Positions 25,717-35,296 are shown, counted from the stretch's first letter. The stretch is 64,000 nucleotides of DNA from an uncultured Flavobacteriales bacterium (GCA_903935095.1 CAIZQH010000021.1:1-64000), one strand, 5' to 3'. Translations and numbers: made by a program. The notes: generated by a model not told the origin, from the letters alone.

Positions 25717-26444
25717 TTTTTCAAGTGATAAGTGATGCCAAAATAAAGTCCGAGCGCACCACGATTATTCAGCAGGCTTGGGTAGTTCACGACGATGTTT
25801 TGATTGGATTGATTGGGAGCAAGCATTTTTAATTCTGCTTGGTAGCTCCATTTTGCACGAATCCATTGGTGTCCGAGTTGTACACTTGGAATCCAGAATT
25901 GTGCATTTGGACGTCCCTGAGATTCCGTTTTATACGGGTCGATCCAATTGCTTACTCCGATGTAGAAGAAATTATAATTATTACTTTCAATTTTCACGTC
26001 CCCAAAACGGGTTGCGTCCAAATATACAGGTTTCGAATGCTTGCCATATTTAAAATAATAATTGGCATCCACCTGCGGCCAGAAACGATTTGCACCGGTG
26101 TAAAAGTCCACCAAGATGTTCATACTTCCTTGAGCACTAACTCCCATTTTGTCATTTTTCCAAATGCTTTGTGAAACTCCAAGGTCTGTTTGTCCGATAC
26201 CAAAAAGCAGGGAAGTTGTATGCAGGTTTCCAAAAACGGTGGTTTTGTCCGTGAGTCCTCGTCCATAACCGATGGCGGTATAAGGAATGGGAATATTGCC
26301 AATTCCCGGGATTTTTGCTACTGGTCCACCGAAGTTTCCTGTGATAACTTGCTGTCCTTTTTTCAATGGTTCAACGAAGCGCGCCGGTGCACAACTAGCT
26401 AATCCGATAAGGATCAATAAAAAAATGGGCTTAATTCGATACAT
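25713..26444 (-). CDS. Predicted lipoprotein, beta-rich, unknown function
   Basis: The 243-residue protein has a lipobox with Cys18 (GLASCAP). The rest alternates hydrophobic and polar residues, with Gly and aromatic residues, as in small beta-barrels or beta-sandwiches (TAIGYGRGLTDKTTVFGNL, then repeated strands to the final YFGITYHLKK). I do not recognise a named family. It heads a two-gene operon with the alpha/beta-hydrolase lipoprotein (4-base overlap). Its promoter faces that of aroC; the -7 box ends 4 bases before the ATG. Confidence 0.78.
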   Translation of the reverse strand: MYRIKPIFLLILIGLASCAPARFVEPLKKGQQVITGNFGGPVAKIPGIGNIPIPYTAIGYGRGLTDKTTVFGNLHTTSLLFGIGQTDLGVSQSIWKNDKMGVSAQGSMNILVDFYTGANRFWPQVDANYYFKYGKHSKPVYLDATRFGDVKIESNNYNFFYIGVSNWIDPYKTESQGRPNAQFWIPSVQLGHQWIRAKWSYQAELKMLAPNQSNQNIVVNYPSLLNNRGALGLYFGITYHLKK

Positions 26445-26448
26445 GCCT

Positions 26449-26476
26449 CAAAGATAGAAACTTTGTACAAATCAAA
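26449..26476 (-). promoter_or_regulatory. Promoter of the lipoprotein operon, half of a symmetrical divergent promoter
   Basis: On the minus strand TTTG (26476-26473), 16 bases, TATCTTTG (26456-26449), then 4 bases and ATG at 26444. Both elements match the Bacteroidota consensus. The -33 side overlaps the region of the opposing aroC promoter. Confidence 0.6.
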
Positions 26477-26489
26477 TTCATTACCTTTG
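26462..26489 (+). promoter_or_regulatory. Promoter of aroC, half of a symmetrical divergent promoter
   Basis: TTTG (26462-26465), 16 bases, TACCTTTG (26482-26489), then TTGC and ATG at 26494. Spacing and distance to the start codon equal those of the opposite promoter, so both transcripts are predicted leaderless or nearly so. Confidence 0.6.
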
Positions 26490-26493
26490 TTGC

Positions 26494-27561
26494 ATGGCAG
26501 GATCAAGTTACGGCACTCTTTTTAAACTCACTACGTTTGGCGAATCTCACGGGACGGCGATCGGGGGAATTATTGAAGGGCTGCCTGCTCATGTTGAAAT
26601 CGATGTGAATTTGGTTCAACAAGAATTAGATCGAAGAAAGCCAGGACAATCCAGCCTAACCACTCCAAGAAAAGAATCTGATGAAGTGCAAATTTTATCT
26701 GGTATTTTCGAAGGAAAAACAACGGGGTCTCCCATTGGATTCATCATCCCCAATGCGAATGCTAAAAGCGAAGACTATGTGCACATGAAAGATGCTTTTC
26801 GTCCTTCGCATGCCGACTTTACTTACCAACAGAAATATGGACATCGCGATTACCGAGGTGGAGGGAGGAGCAGTGCGCGTGAAACAGCGTGTCGCGTCGT
26901 AGCAGGCGCGATGGCAAAACAAGTGTTATCGACGATAGGGATTGAATTCAGCACGTATGTTTCTCAAGTTGGAACAATCGCCTTCAACAATAAAGAATTT
27001 TTCGCTTTGACGGATATAGAAGCTACTCCTGTTCGATGTCCAGACCTAACAGTTGCTCAACAAATGATTGCGCGTATTGAAGAAATAAAGGGATTGGGTG
27101 ATTCGATTGGTGGAACGGTTCAATGTATCATCAACGGCGTTCCCGTTGGACTCGGCGAACCTGTATTTGATAAATTACATGCCGAATTAGGTAAGGTGAT
27201 GTTGTCGATCAATGCGGTGAAGGGCTTTGAAATTGGATCTGGATTTTCTTCCTTGGGAATGACGGGAAGTGAGCACAATGATGTGTTTTTACCAAACGGT
27301 CAAACGAAGACGAACTTTTCAGGTGGAATTCAGGGCGGGATTTCCAATGGAATGCCCATTGATTTCCGTGTGGCTTTTAAGCCAGTGGCGACCATCATGC
27401 AGGACCAGGATTCTGTTGATCAACACGGGAATGAAATCACCATTGAAGGAAAAGGACGTCACGATGCCTGTGTTTTACCGAGAGCGGTTCCCATTGTCGA
27501 AGCAATGGCGGCCATCGTACTTTTAGATTTTTATTTGCGTCATAAAGCAATTCACCTTTAA
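26494..27561 (+). CDS. aroC: Chorismate synthase
   Basis: This 355-residue flavoenzyme makes chorismate from 5-enolpyruvylshikimate 3-phosphate, the last shared step of aromatic amino acid synthesis; it needs reduced FMN. Family marks are [21 protein letters not shown] at the N-terminus, [14 protein letters not shown] near residue 50, [14 protein letters not shown], and the [10 protein letters not shown] loop near residue 128. Length matches bacterial AroC. It is followed 11 bases later by the DUF4293 gene. The promoter shares its intergenic region with the divergent lipoprotein operon. Confidence 0.97.
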   Translation: MAGSSYGTLFKLTTFGESHGTAIGGIIEGLPAHVEIDVNLVQQELDRRKPGQSSLTTPRKESDEVQILSGIFEGKTTGSPIGFIIPNANAKSEDYVHMKDAFRPSHADFTYQQKYGHRDYRGGGRSSARETACRVVAGAMAKQVLSTIGIEFSTYVSQVGTIAFNNKEFFALTDIEATPVRCPDLTVAQQMIARIEEIKGLGDSIGGTVQCIINGVPVGLGEPVFDKLHAELGKVMLSINAVKGFEIGSGFSSLGMTGSEHNDVFLPNGQTKTNFSGGIQGGISNGMPIDFRVAFKPVATIMQDQDSVDQHGNEITIEGKGRHDACVLPRAVPIVEAMAAIVLLDFYLRHKAIHL

Positions 27562-27572
27562 TTATTAGCACT

Positions 27573-28052
27573 ATGTTACAACGTGTTCAAACGATCTATT
27601 TTATCATTGTCATGGCCATTCTGTCAAGTTTGTTATCCGGCATTGAAATCTTTGCCATGTCTGATGGTCAAATGAATTTTTCACAGTCTGTTTTAGGAGT
27701 GGAAAGTAGTGTGAAGGGTGGACACATCGAGTGGATAGGTCAATTCGAATATGCCTATTTGTTTGTGATTGCTTATGTGATGCTCGTTTTTCTAGCGATG
27801 ATGTCCTATAAATCACTCAATCGTCAATATACACTATCAAAAATTGTCTTGTTTATTTATGTCCTGTTTGTTTTGTCAATTCTAGCCGTTACATCCTTTG
27901 GAATCAATGGTTATTCTCCAAAAGAAATAACGGGAATTCATGTTGGCTTCGGTTTTTACCTCTTGACTTGCGGACTACCATTTTCCTATTTTGCCTTGAA
28001 AGGAGTTCAAAAAGATAAGGTGCTGTTGGATTCCTTGAATCGATTGAGGTAA
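27573..28052 (+). CDS. DUF4293-family four-helix membrane protein
   Basis: The 159-residue protein begins MLQRVQTIYFIIVMAILSSL, typical of the Bacteroidota DUF4293 family, and has four predicted membrane helices (about residues 5-25, 58-78, 85-107 and 120-145). The family has no established function. It is 11 bases after aroC and probably in the same transcript. The following ABC-F gene has its own -7 box. Confidence 0.85.
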   Translation: MLQRVQTIYFIIVMAILSSLLSGIEIFAMSDGQMNFSQSVLGVESSVKGGHIEWIGQFEYAYLFVIAYVMLVFLAMMSYKSLNRQYTLSKIVLFIYVLFVLSILAVTSFGINGYSPKEITGIHVGFGFYLLTCGLPFSYFALKGVQKDKVLLDSLNRLR

Positions 28053-28107
28053 AACGTTTGATCATTTAAGATATTTCTTGTCCTCTGACACACTATTTAA
28101 TTATCCG

Positions 28108-28115
28108 TATCTTTG
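28108..28115 (+). promoter_or_regulatory. -7 box upstream of the ABC-F gene
   Basis: TATCTTTG, a perfect TAnnTTTG match, 26 bases before the ATG at 28142. A TTG at 28078-28080 is 27 bases upstream, rather far, so the -33 element is uncertain. Confidence 0.5.
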
Positions 28116-28141
28116 CGCGCCCAACTTACGGGAATTAGACT

Positions 28142-30019
28142 ATGAATTTCCTATCCATTGAGAATTTAACCAAATCATACGGCGAGCGAATGATTTTCGC
28201 AGACCTTACTTTTGGCATCGACCAAGGTCAAAAAGTGGCTATTGTAGCAAAAAATGGTTCAGGAAAAACAACCATGATGCGTTGTATTATGGCGATGGAG
28301 CCTGTGGATTCGGGTAAAGTCACTTTCCGAAAGGATATTCGTGTGGCGTTCATGGAGCAGACGGAGAATATGCGTGAGGATCAAACGATTCTCGAATCGA
28401 TTTTTGATCACGATTTGCCTGAACTGAAATTAATCAAAGAATATAACATCGCCGTTGCGAAAAACGACGAAGCGAAATTAGAGGAATTATATCAGTCCAT
28501 TACGGAATTGAATGCATGGGACACGGAGGTGCGCGTGCAACAAATTTTGTCCGTATTGAAATTGGAGGATATGGATAAACGCATCAGCGAATTATCCGGT
28601 GGACAAAAAAAGCGTGTGGCATTGGCAAAAGTTCTGCTTTCTGACGCCGATTTCTTAATCCTCGATGAGCCAACGAATCACTTGGACCTCGACATGATCG
28701 AGTGGTTAGAAAACTATTTATCATCTTCCAAATCGACCATTTTAATGGTCACCCACGACCGTTATTTCTTAGAAGTGGTGTGTGATACGATTTTGGAATT
28801 AGCTGATCAAACGATTTATCGCTATAAAGGAAATTTCTCCTATTATTTAGAGAAAAAAGCGGAACGTCAAGAACAAACGCAATCGACGATTGAGAAGGCA
28901 AAAAACACCTTTCGAAAAGAACTAGATTGGATCCGACGTCAACCAAAGGCTCGTGGAGTGAAACAAAAAGCCCGCGTAGATGCCTTCCAAGATGTGAAAA
29001 AAGTAGCATCTCAACGATTAGACGAGGACGAACTGGAATTGCCAGTTAAAATGGAACGATTAGGTTCAAAAATCGTTGAATTCCATAAAGTAAGTAAGTC
29101 ATATCCGAATCGTGTCATTTTAAATGATTTCTCCTACAATGTTCAGCGTCAAGAAAGGCTTGGAATTGTGGGCAACAATGGATCTGGAAAAACGACATTC
29201 CTAAAAATGTTGGTTGGTCAAGAAGCCGTGGATAAAGGAAAAATTATTCTCGGGGAAACCGTTGTTTTCGGATACTATTCCCAAGATTTAATTAAGGTCA
29301 ATGACGATTTTAAAGTGATTGATGTCGTTCGGGAAGTGGCCGAATACATTCCATTGGAAAAAGGACGTCAAATGTCCGCAGCACAATTACTAGAACGTTT
29401 TTTATTTCCACGTGATATGCATTATCAATTCGTGCATAAATTAAGTGGAGGAGAAAAACGCCGCCTGAAATTATTGCGCGTTCTGATGAGTAATCCAAAT
29501 TTCTTGATTCTTGATGAGCCGACAAATGACTTGGATATTTTCGCGATGTCAGTATTGGAAGAATATTTACGTCAGTTCCAAGGATGCTTGATTGTCGTTT
29601 CACATGACCGTTACTTCATGGATAAAATGGTCGATCACCTGTTCGTTTTTGAAGGACAAGGTGAACTGAAAGACATTGTAGGGAATTACACTGTATTTCG
29701 TCAACAACAGTTAGACAAAAAACGTGGTGTTAAACAGAATATTACGAAGGATGAACCGGAAATCAAAGAAAAAACGATTTCTCCATCTGCGGTAGAATCT
29801 AAAAAACGAAAATTATCATTCAAGGAAAAAGAAGAATACGAAACCATCGAACGCCGTCTTCCGGAATTAGAGAAAACAAAGGATGAATTGACCTTGACTT
29901 TGTCGAGCGGGGAATTATCGAATGACGAACTGATAAAAAATGGAACGGCTTTAGGGAAAGTAGTCGAAGAAATCGATGCCTTAACCGAGCGCTGGATTGA
30001 ATTAGCCGAGTTTGTATAA
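28142..30019 (+). CDS. ABC-F ATPase (Uup-like)
   Basis: The 625-residue soluble protein has two ABC domains: Walker A GKNGSGKTT and GNNGSGKTT, signatures LSGGQKKRVALAK and LSGGEKRRLKLLR, Walker B LILDEPTNHLD and LILDEPTNDLD. There are no membrane helices. The linker between the domains (about residues 240-310) is charged, as in ABC-F proteins that reach the ribosome. The C-terminal ~90 residues form a coiled coil (KEKEEYETIERRLPELEKTK), the hallmark of the Uup subgroup. ABC-F proteins assist translating ribosomes or protect them; this one is probably a housekeeping translation factor, not a drug exporter. Confidence 0.92.
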   Translation: MNFLSIENLTKSYGERMIFADLTFGIDQGQKVAIVAKNGSGKTTMMRCIMAMEPVDSGKVTFRKDIRVAFMEQTENMREDQTILESIFDHDLPELKLIKEYNIAVAKNDEAKLEELYQSITELNAWDTEVRVQQILSVLKLEDMDKRISELSGGQKKRVALAKVLLSDADFLILDEPTNHLDLDMIEWLENYLSSSKSTILMVTHDRYFLEVVCDTILELADQTIYRYKGNFSYYLEKKAERQEQTQSTIEKAKNTFRKELDWIRRQPKARGVKQKARVDAFQDVKKVASQRLDEDELELPVKMERLGSKIVEFHKVSKSYPNRVILNDFSYNVQRQERLGIVGNNGSGKTTFLKMLVGQEAVDKGKIILGETVVFGYYSQDLIKVNDDFKVIDVVREVAEYIPLEKGRQMSAAQLLERFLFPRDMHYQFVHKLSGGEKRRLKLLRVLMSNPNFLILDEPTNDLDIFAMSVLEEYLRQFQGCLIVVSHDRYFMDKMVDHLFVFEGQGELKDIVGNYTVFRQQQLDKKRGVKQNITKDEPEIKEKTISPSAVESKKRKLSFKEKEEYETIERRLPELEKTKDELTLTLSSGELSNDELIKNGTALGKVVEEIDALTERWIELAEFV

Positions 30020-30087
30020 GCAACTTTTTATTTATAAAATCGTCCTATTTTCCGTTAGTCAGAAAAACACTCAACTTTAAAGATAAA

Positions 30088-32208
30088 TTGGTCCATATGA
30101 ATGTTCGATTTGTACACATGTTATTTTGTTTGTTTACAGGAGCTTTTTCTTGGTCTCAAACCTTAATTTTTGCTGAATTAACGGGTTCACCAAATATGAA
30201 TACCACAGGATGGAATTTAACCGGAGCAGCAGCAACAGGGGACACTGGCGGTGATCCAAATTTCGATCTAGATGAATTGATTCTCACCAATAATGTTGGC
30301 AATTCCAGTGGTGCTATTTTTTACAATCAGGCCATTGACTTAGGAACATGTTACCAATGGAATGTGGAATTTGATTTTCGTATGTTCGATGGGACAAGTG
30401 CCGACGGAATTGCGTTTTGTTTTCTTGATGTTCCACCAACAGGATTTGTTTCTGGAGGAGGTGTGGGAATTCCTTCCACAGCAAATGGTATAAAGGTGGT
30501 CTTTGACACATACAACAATTGCGGTGGAGCTAATCCCGAAATTCAAATTTACAGCGGACCTGGATACAATGAATGCATTGCTGGAATCACTACGCTCAAT
30601 AACGTAGGCGGAAATTTAAATTTTCTCCGCTCAAGCACGTATAACACCGCAGTTATCAGTTATAATTACGGGGTAGTAACTGTTTCAGTGAATGGAACGC
30701 AATATTTGTCAGGAACCTATAATTTGAACTTTGCGGGTTACATGGGTTGGACAGCGAGTACAGGTGGATCCAATGACCGTCATTCCATTCGAAATGCAAC
30801 TATCTATGCGGATATCGCAACATCAAATGCAGGTCCCGATGTAAATGTGTGTAATGGACAAGGGGCTCAAATAGGGAGTGCGGATAATCCGAATTACATT
30901 TATGCTTGGACAGCGGCACCAGGGATAACAGATACAACTCTTTCGAATCCAACAGTCAATTTGTTGAATTCAGGGAATACACCACTTACGCAATCATACA
31001 TAGTGATGACAAATTTGGCGACAAACCCCAATTCTTGTCCTTCATTTGATAGTGTGATCGTGACGATAAACCCCTTGTTTAACGACACATTACCGATGAG
31101 TATTTGCCAAGGATCTTCGTATACATTGGGGACTCAATCATTTTCTACTGCTGGGTATCATCCCGTTTTGTTTCAGAGTATATCTGGGTGCGATTCAACG
31201 GTGGTATTGAACTTAAGCTTGCTGCCCAATGTGACGAATAATCAAACGGTTCATATCTGTCAAGGAGGATCGTATACGTTTGATGGCAATATCCTTTCAA
31301 CGTCGGGAATCTATTCACAATTTTTGCAAACTTCTACAGGATGTGATTCAACAGTTAATCTTACATTAATCGTTGACCCAATTCTTACATCGAACATTCA
31401 AGCTGCCATTTGTCAAGGTGGTAATTACACCTTTGGCACTCAAAATTTGACTGCTTCAGGAAATTATAGTCGAACCATTCAAACTGTTGCTGGTTGTGAT
31501 TCCATTATCAATTTAACTTTAACCGTAAATCCAGTTTTGTCATCTAGTAGTTCGATGAATTTGTGTCAAGGACAAACAATTTTATTTTTCGGTCAAACAT
31601 TATCTGGATCAGGGTCCTATGTTCATACCTTGCAAACAGTTGCTGGTTGTGATTCTGTGGTCACCTTGAACTTAACGGTATACCCTATTCCTGCGGCTCC
31701 TATTTTGACTGGAAACAGCCCTATAGAATGCCCGGGTGATATTGTTTCATTGAATATTGAACCTGTATCAAATGCGCTTTATAATTGGTCTGGGCCTTTG
31801 AATTTCAGTTCTTCGAATATGGATGTGTTTTTCCCAGTACAGATCGAACAAATGGGGATTTATAGTGCGACAATTTCCATCAACGGATGTGTTTCAAGTC
31901 CGGCAAGTATTCCAGTATCCATCACGAATATTTATGGATATGACGATTTTGACTTTCCGAATGTGATTACGCCAAATGGCGATGGGAATAACGATGAATT
32001 AAACATCGAAACGAAGTTCAAAACCTGTCAAGAATATCAATTAAAGGTATTCAATCGATGGGGCGAGATCCTCTATTCAGGCAAGCGTTTCGACACACCA
32101 TTCAATGGTAAAGACATGAATGGAAGAGTGCTAGAGGATGGTGTTTATTTCTACTTACTTGAATTCGACCAACAGAAGAAAAGTGGATTTATTCACGTGG
32201 TTCGTTAG
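30088..32208 (+). CDS. Secreted lectin-like protein with Cys repeats and T9SS type B domain
   Basis: The 706-residue protein has a signal peptide (ends near SWSQT), a beta-sandwich region (about 25-245) resembling L-type lectin domains, with DGIAFCFLDVP and a late MGWTASTGG, then an Ig-like segment, four tandem ~51-residue repeats (about 328-532) each with CQGxxY and GCDS cysteines, another Ig-like domain and a type B C-terminal domain (NVITPNGDGNNDEL, VFNRWGEILYSG, LEDGVYFYLL). The last directs export by the T9SS to the cell surface. A sugar-binding adhesin is the most natural reading. Its stop overlaps the convergent ABC permease gene by 4 bases. Confidence 0.92.
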   Translation: MVHMNVRFVHMLFCLFTGAFSWSQTLIFAELTGSPNMNTTGWNLTGAAATGDTGGDPNFDLDELILTNNVGNSSGAIFYNQAIDLGTCYQWNVEFDFRMFDGTSADGIAFCFLDVPPTGFVSGGGVGIPSTANGIKVVFDTYNNCGGANPEIQIYSGPGYNECIAGITTLNNVGGNLNFLRSSTYNTAVISYNYGVVTVSVNGTQYLSGTYNLNFAGYMGWTASTGGSNDRHSIRNATIYADIATSNAGPDVNVCNGQGAQIGSADNPNYIYAWTAAPGITDTTLSNPTVNLLNSGNTPLTQSYIVMTNLATNPNSCPSFDSVIVTINPLFNDTLPMSICQGSSYTLGTQSFSTAGYHPVLFQSISGCDSTVVLNLSLLPNVTNNQTVHICQGGSYTFDGNILSTSGIYSQFLQTSTGCDSTVNLTLIVDPILTSNIQAAICQGGNYTFGTQNLTASGNYSRTIQTVAGCDSIINLTLTVNPVLSSSSSMNLCQGQTILFFGQTLSGSGSYVHTLQTVAGCDSVVTLNLTVYPIPAAPILTGNSPIECPGDIVSLNIEPVSNALYNWSGPLNFSSSNMDVFFPVQIEQMGIYSATISINGCVSSPASIPVSITNIYGYDDFDFPNVITPNGDGNNDELNIETKFKTCQEYQLKVFNRWGEILYSGKRFDTPFNGKDMNGRVLEDGVYFYLLEFDQQKKSGFIHVVR
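31069..31683 (+). repeat. Four tandem ~51-codon repeats (CQGG...GCDS)
   Basis: Four consecutive units within the lectin-like protein share the pattern CQGxxY(T/I)(F/L), an S-x-SGxY segment, QTxxGCDS and a final beta strand (NLTLTV-like). Each has two cysteines about 28 residues apart, suggesting one disulfide per unit. DNA identity between units is moderate, so they are diverged protein repeats, not a recent DNA expansion. Confidence 0.85.
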
Positions 32209-33395
32209 TTCAAGATCCTAGATTCCTTTCCAAATTGTTGGTAAGATATAAGAACAGATACGGTGGCCAGAATCAACATAATGCTTAAGCTGATGGCATA
32301 ATATCCAACGGATAATGTTCCGGAGATCAATTCTTTTGTAGAAAGTACAATGTTCACTACCGGAATAGCTGCTGTTATCGCGTTTAATTCAATTCCAGGA
32401 AAAAAACCAATCATGGCAGGAAGGACCATCACGAAATTCAATGGGGTAATGATGCTTTGCGCTTCCTTAAATGATTTTGCATACACAGCAATTGGAATCA
32501 TTACGCCAGCAAAGAAAACAACCAGTGGTAAAAGAAGGCTAAACATCGACAGAATAAACATTGGTGTCAAAATACCGTGAACGATATCCAAGATTTCTTT
32601 GTTGTGTACGATGTCAAGAAACTCAATGGAGACGAATAATCCCAAGAGTGCACAACTTGCGGCCAACATACCAGAGGTAACGATTACCATCATTTTTCCA
32701 ACTAAAATTTGCCACCTGGAAACAGGAGTAGTGAGTAGGGTCTCAATGGTGCCGCGTTCTTTTTCTCCCGTGAATAAATCAATGGCTGGATACATGCAGC
32801 CGATAAACCCAAACGCGATGAAGATGTAGGGTAGAATTCCACCAGCGAGTTGTCCGATCATTTTTTTGTCACTTGCACAATTCTGATAAACGGGAACCAA
32901 GGGATGAAGTTTTTCTGCATCCACACCTAATTCTTTTAATCGTACAGATTCCGCATTATCTGACATCACTTTCATATATGATTCTGCTCTTTCTTGCCGA
33001 CCCATTTCGGAGGCATCAAACAACCAGGTTAAAGGAATGGTGACTTTGTTTCGAAGCAATACATCTTCGTTCTTTGGGATAATAAGTCCGAGTTGAATTT
33101 CACCATTTTCGATTGCTCGTTTTAGTTTTGCAGTGTCTTCGAAGCTTCGTGTCGCCATTTCACCTAGTCCTTTGGGCATTTGATCCAACTGCTTCCAATA
33201 TTTACCAGAACGATCGCCCCAAACACCAAGAATGATTTTTTCTTCGCTCGCTTTTTTCTCAAAGGAGGAAGAAACGTTCACAAAAAGTGTCAACATGATC
33301 GGGAAAACGAGTAAGGGTATGAGTAACATCGTACGCATGGTGCGTTTGTCACGTAAGGTGTCGATGAGTTCTTTTTTGAATATGGTAAAAATCAT
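32205..33395 (-). CDS. ABC transporter permease, NatB/ABC-2 type
   Basis: The ~396-residue protein begins MIFTIFKKELIDTLRDKRTMR, typical of NatB-like Na+/drug efflux permeases; the ORF-track start at 33419 is a TTG in the end of the ATPase gene and is less likely. One helix near residues 25-45 is followed by a large extracytoplasmic loop (about 45-190) and five or more helices, with FTGEKERGTIETLLTTPVSRWQI, the coupling motif that meets the ATPase. It works with the ATP-binding protein 10 bases upstream. Substrate is unknown; sodium or a peptide/antibiotic is possible. Its stop overlaps the convergent lectin-like gene. Confidence 0.9.
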   Translation of the reverse strand: MIFTIFKKELIDTLRDKRTMRTMLLIPLLVFPIMLTLFVNVSSSFEKKASEEKIILGVWGDRSGKYWKQLDQMPKGLGEMATRSFEDTAKLKRAIENGEIQLGLIIPKNEDVLLRNKVTIPLTWLFDASEMGRQERAESYMKVMSDNAESVRLKELGVDAEKLHPLVPVYQNCASDKKMIGQLAGGILPYIFIAFGFIGCMYPAIDLFTGEKERGTIETLLTTPVSRWQILVGKMMVIVTSGMLAASCALLGLFVSIEFLDIVHNKEILDIVHGILTPMFILSMFSLLLPLVVFFAGVMIPIAVYAKSFKEAQSIITPLNFVMVLPAMIGFFPGIELNAITAAIPVVNIVLSTKELISGTLSVGYYAISLSIMLILATVSVLISYQQFGKESRILN

Positions 33396-33405
33396 GAGGA
33401 ATGAA

Positions 33406-34164
33406 TTAACGTTGAACAATACGGATGAATTCTTCCGTCAAATTAGTTGCTTCCATATGCTGACGAAAATCAGTCATACTTCCTTGGTACTTCAATGAGC
33501 CTTTGTGGATGATGGCCAAATCATCACATAACAAATCTACCTCACTCATAATATGACTAGAGAAAATAACGGTTTTACCTTGGTCTTTGCAATCGCGAAT
33601 CAGTTTGATGATGTTTTCCGCGGTGATAACATCAAGTCCACTTGTTGGTTCATCGAAAATCACCACTTCTGGATTATGAATCATGGTGCGGCAAATGGAA
33701 ACCTTTTGTTTCATTCCGGTACTTAGTTTACCAATGCGCTTTTGAAGAAAATCCTCCATATTTAACAGGTGAAAAAGGTATTTTTTCCGTTCATCGCGTT
33801 CCTTGTTTGGTACTTGATACAATGCGGCGAAGTAGTCGATGATTTCTATGGGAGTTAGTCGTGCATATAGTCCAGTAGAACCTGTTAAAAATCCAATTTT
33901 CTTTCGCGCTTCTTGTGGATATTTCACTGCGTCGATGCCCGCTATTTCAATCTCACCAGAGCTTGGCGTGAGGATAGTGGACAACATGCGTAAGGTCGTT
34001 GTTTTACCTGCTCCATTTGGACCTAGTAATGAATACACTTTACCAGCCTGACATTCGAATGAAACATCATTGACTGCTAAAGCTATTTTATCAGAAGTAT
34101 TTAATTCCTTTTGCTGTTGCCTGCTTAGTTCAAATTCTTTTCGCAGATGAGATACTTTAATCAT
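33406..34164 (-). CDS. ABC transporter ATP-binding protein, NatA-like
   Basis: The 252-residue ATPase has Walker A LLGPNGAGKTTTLRML, Q-loop region, signature LSTGMKQKVSICRTM and Walker B VVIFDEPTSGLD with the switch histidine in FSSHIM. It fits the NatA/CcmA exporter group and supplies energy to the following permease (10 bases apart). Like many Bacteroidota homologs it has a short charged insertion near the N-terminus (LSRQQQKELNTSDK). It lies 43 bases downstream of rlmN on the same strand, so read-through from dnaN-rlmN is possible. Confidence 0.93.
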   Translation of the reverse strand: MIKVSHLRKEFELSRQQQKELNTSDKIALAVNDVSFECQAGKVYSLLGPNGAGKTTTLRMLSTILTPSSGEIEIAGIDAVKYPQEARKKIGFLTGSTGLYARLTPIEIIDYFAALYQVPNKERDERKKYLFHLLNMEDFLQKRIGKLSTGMKQKVSICRTMIHNPEVVIFDEPTSGLDVITAENIIKLIRDCKDQGKTVIFSSHIMSEVDLLCDDLAIIHKGSLKYQGSMTDFRQHMEATNLTEEFIRIVQR

Positions 34165-34207
34165 GGCTTATGAGTTACGGTAAAAAGACGCCGAGCTACG
34201 GTAAAAG

Positions 34208-35281
34208 TTACTTCAGGATTCGCTCGTCTTTTAGAATGGCTTTGTTTTTATTCGCAAGTTGTCCGCAGGCAGCATCAATGTCTTTCCCGCGGCTGCGTCT
34301 CACATTAACGATGAGGTTTTTCGATGCTAAAAAGGCAGCGAAGGCATCCACTTTGTGAGCATCTGCTTGTTCGAATTCACCGTTTTCAATCGGATTATAT
34401 TCTATAATGTTGATTTTACATGGCACACATTTCGCAAAGTTTGCTAGTTCTCGCGCATCGTCAATTTCATCGTTAAAGTCTTTGAAGATGATGTATTCAA
34501 ACGTCACCCTTGAACCTGTTTTTTCATGGAAATACTCTAAGGCTTCTGATAATTCAGAAAGGTTGTTTGACTCGTTAATCTCCATGATTTTATCGCGTTT
34601 CTTGTCGTTCGCGGCATGAAGGGAAAGTGCCAAATTGAATTTGACATCGTCGTCGCCTAATTTGCGAATCATTTTGGCAATTCCAGCAGTGGATACGGTG
34701 ATTCGTTTTGGGGAGATCCCCAGTCCATCGTCACTACATAAACGATCAATAGATTGAAGCACATTTTTGTAATTTAACAAGGGTTCACCCATTCCCATGT
34801 AGACAATGTTGGTGAGGTTTTGACCATATCGTTCCTCCGCTTGATTTTTCAAATAGACAACCTGATCAACGATTTCTCCAGCGCTTAAATTGCGAAGCAA
34901 TTTTAATCTTCCTGTCGCACAAAAGGTGCACGACAAGCTACACCCAACTTGCGAGGAAATACAAGCGGTGGTTCGTGATTTTGTTGGAATGAGTACCCCT
35001 TCCACAACCTTTCCTTCCTCAATCGTAAAAGCGCATTTGATGGTTTTGTCCTTGCTAATTTGTTGATCTTGCAGTTGGATATGATCAATGTAATAGAATT
35101 GTTGCAACATCTCCCTGAGTTCTTTGCTCAAGTTGGACATTTCATCAAAGGAGAATGCATTTTTTTTCCATAGCCATTCATAGACTTGTTTGGCACGAAA
35201 CGATTTCTCATTTTTAGAAACAAATTCTTCCTGAAGTTCCTTCAAGGATAAATTCCGAATGTTGCTCAGTCCTTGAGGCAT
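34208..35281 (-). CDS. rlmN: 23S rRNA A2503 / tRNA A37 C2-methyltransferase
   Basis: The 357-residue radical-SAM enzyme methylates C2 of adenosine 2503 in 23S rRNA and, in many bacteria, A37 of some tRNAs. The [4Fe-4S] site is C114-x3-C118-x2-C121 in GCSLSCTFCATGR. YMGMGEPLLNY and the late catalytic Cys in RRSRGKDIDAACGQL are family marks that separate it from Cfr-like lookalikes in general form. It is 15 bases after dnaN on the same strand, probably one transcript. Confidence 0.96.
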   Translation of the reverse strand: MPQGLSNIRNLSLKELQEEFVSKNEKSFRAKQVYEWLWKKNAFSFDEMSNLSKELREMLQQFYYIDHIQLQDQQISKDKTIKCAFTIEEGKVVEGVLIPTKSRTTACISSQVGCSLSCTFCATGRLKLLRNLSAGEIVDQVVYLKNQAEERYGQNLTNIVYMGMGEPLLNYKNVLQSIDRLCSDDGLGISPKRITVSTAGIAKMIRKLGDDDVKFNLALSLHAANDKKRDKIMEINESNNLSELSEALEYFHEKTGSRVTFEYIIFKDFNDEIDDARELANFAKCVPCKINIIEYNPIENGEFEQADAHKVDAFAAFLASKNLIVNVRRSRGKDIDAACGQLANKNKAILKDERILK

Positions 35282-35296
35282 GTATGTGAAAAAGAA

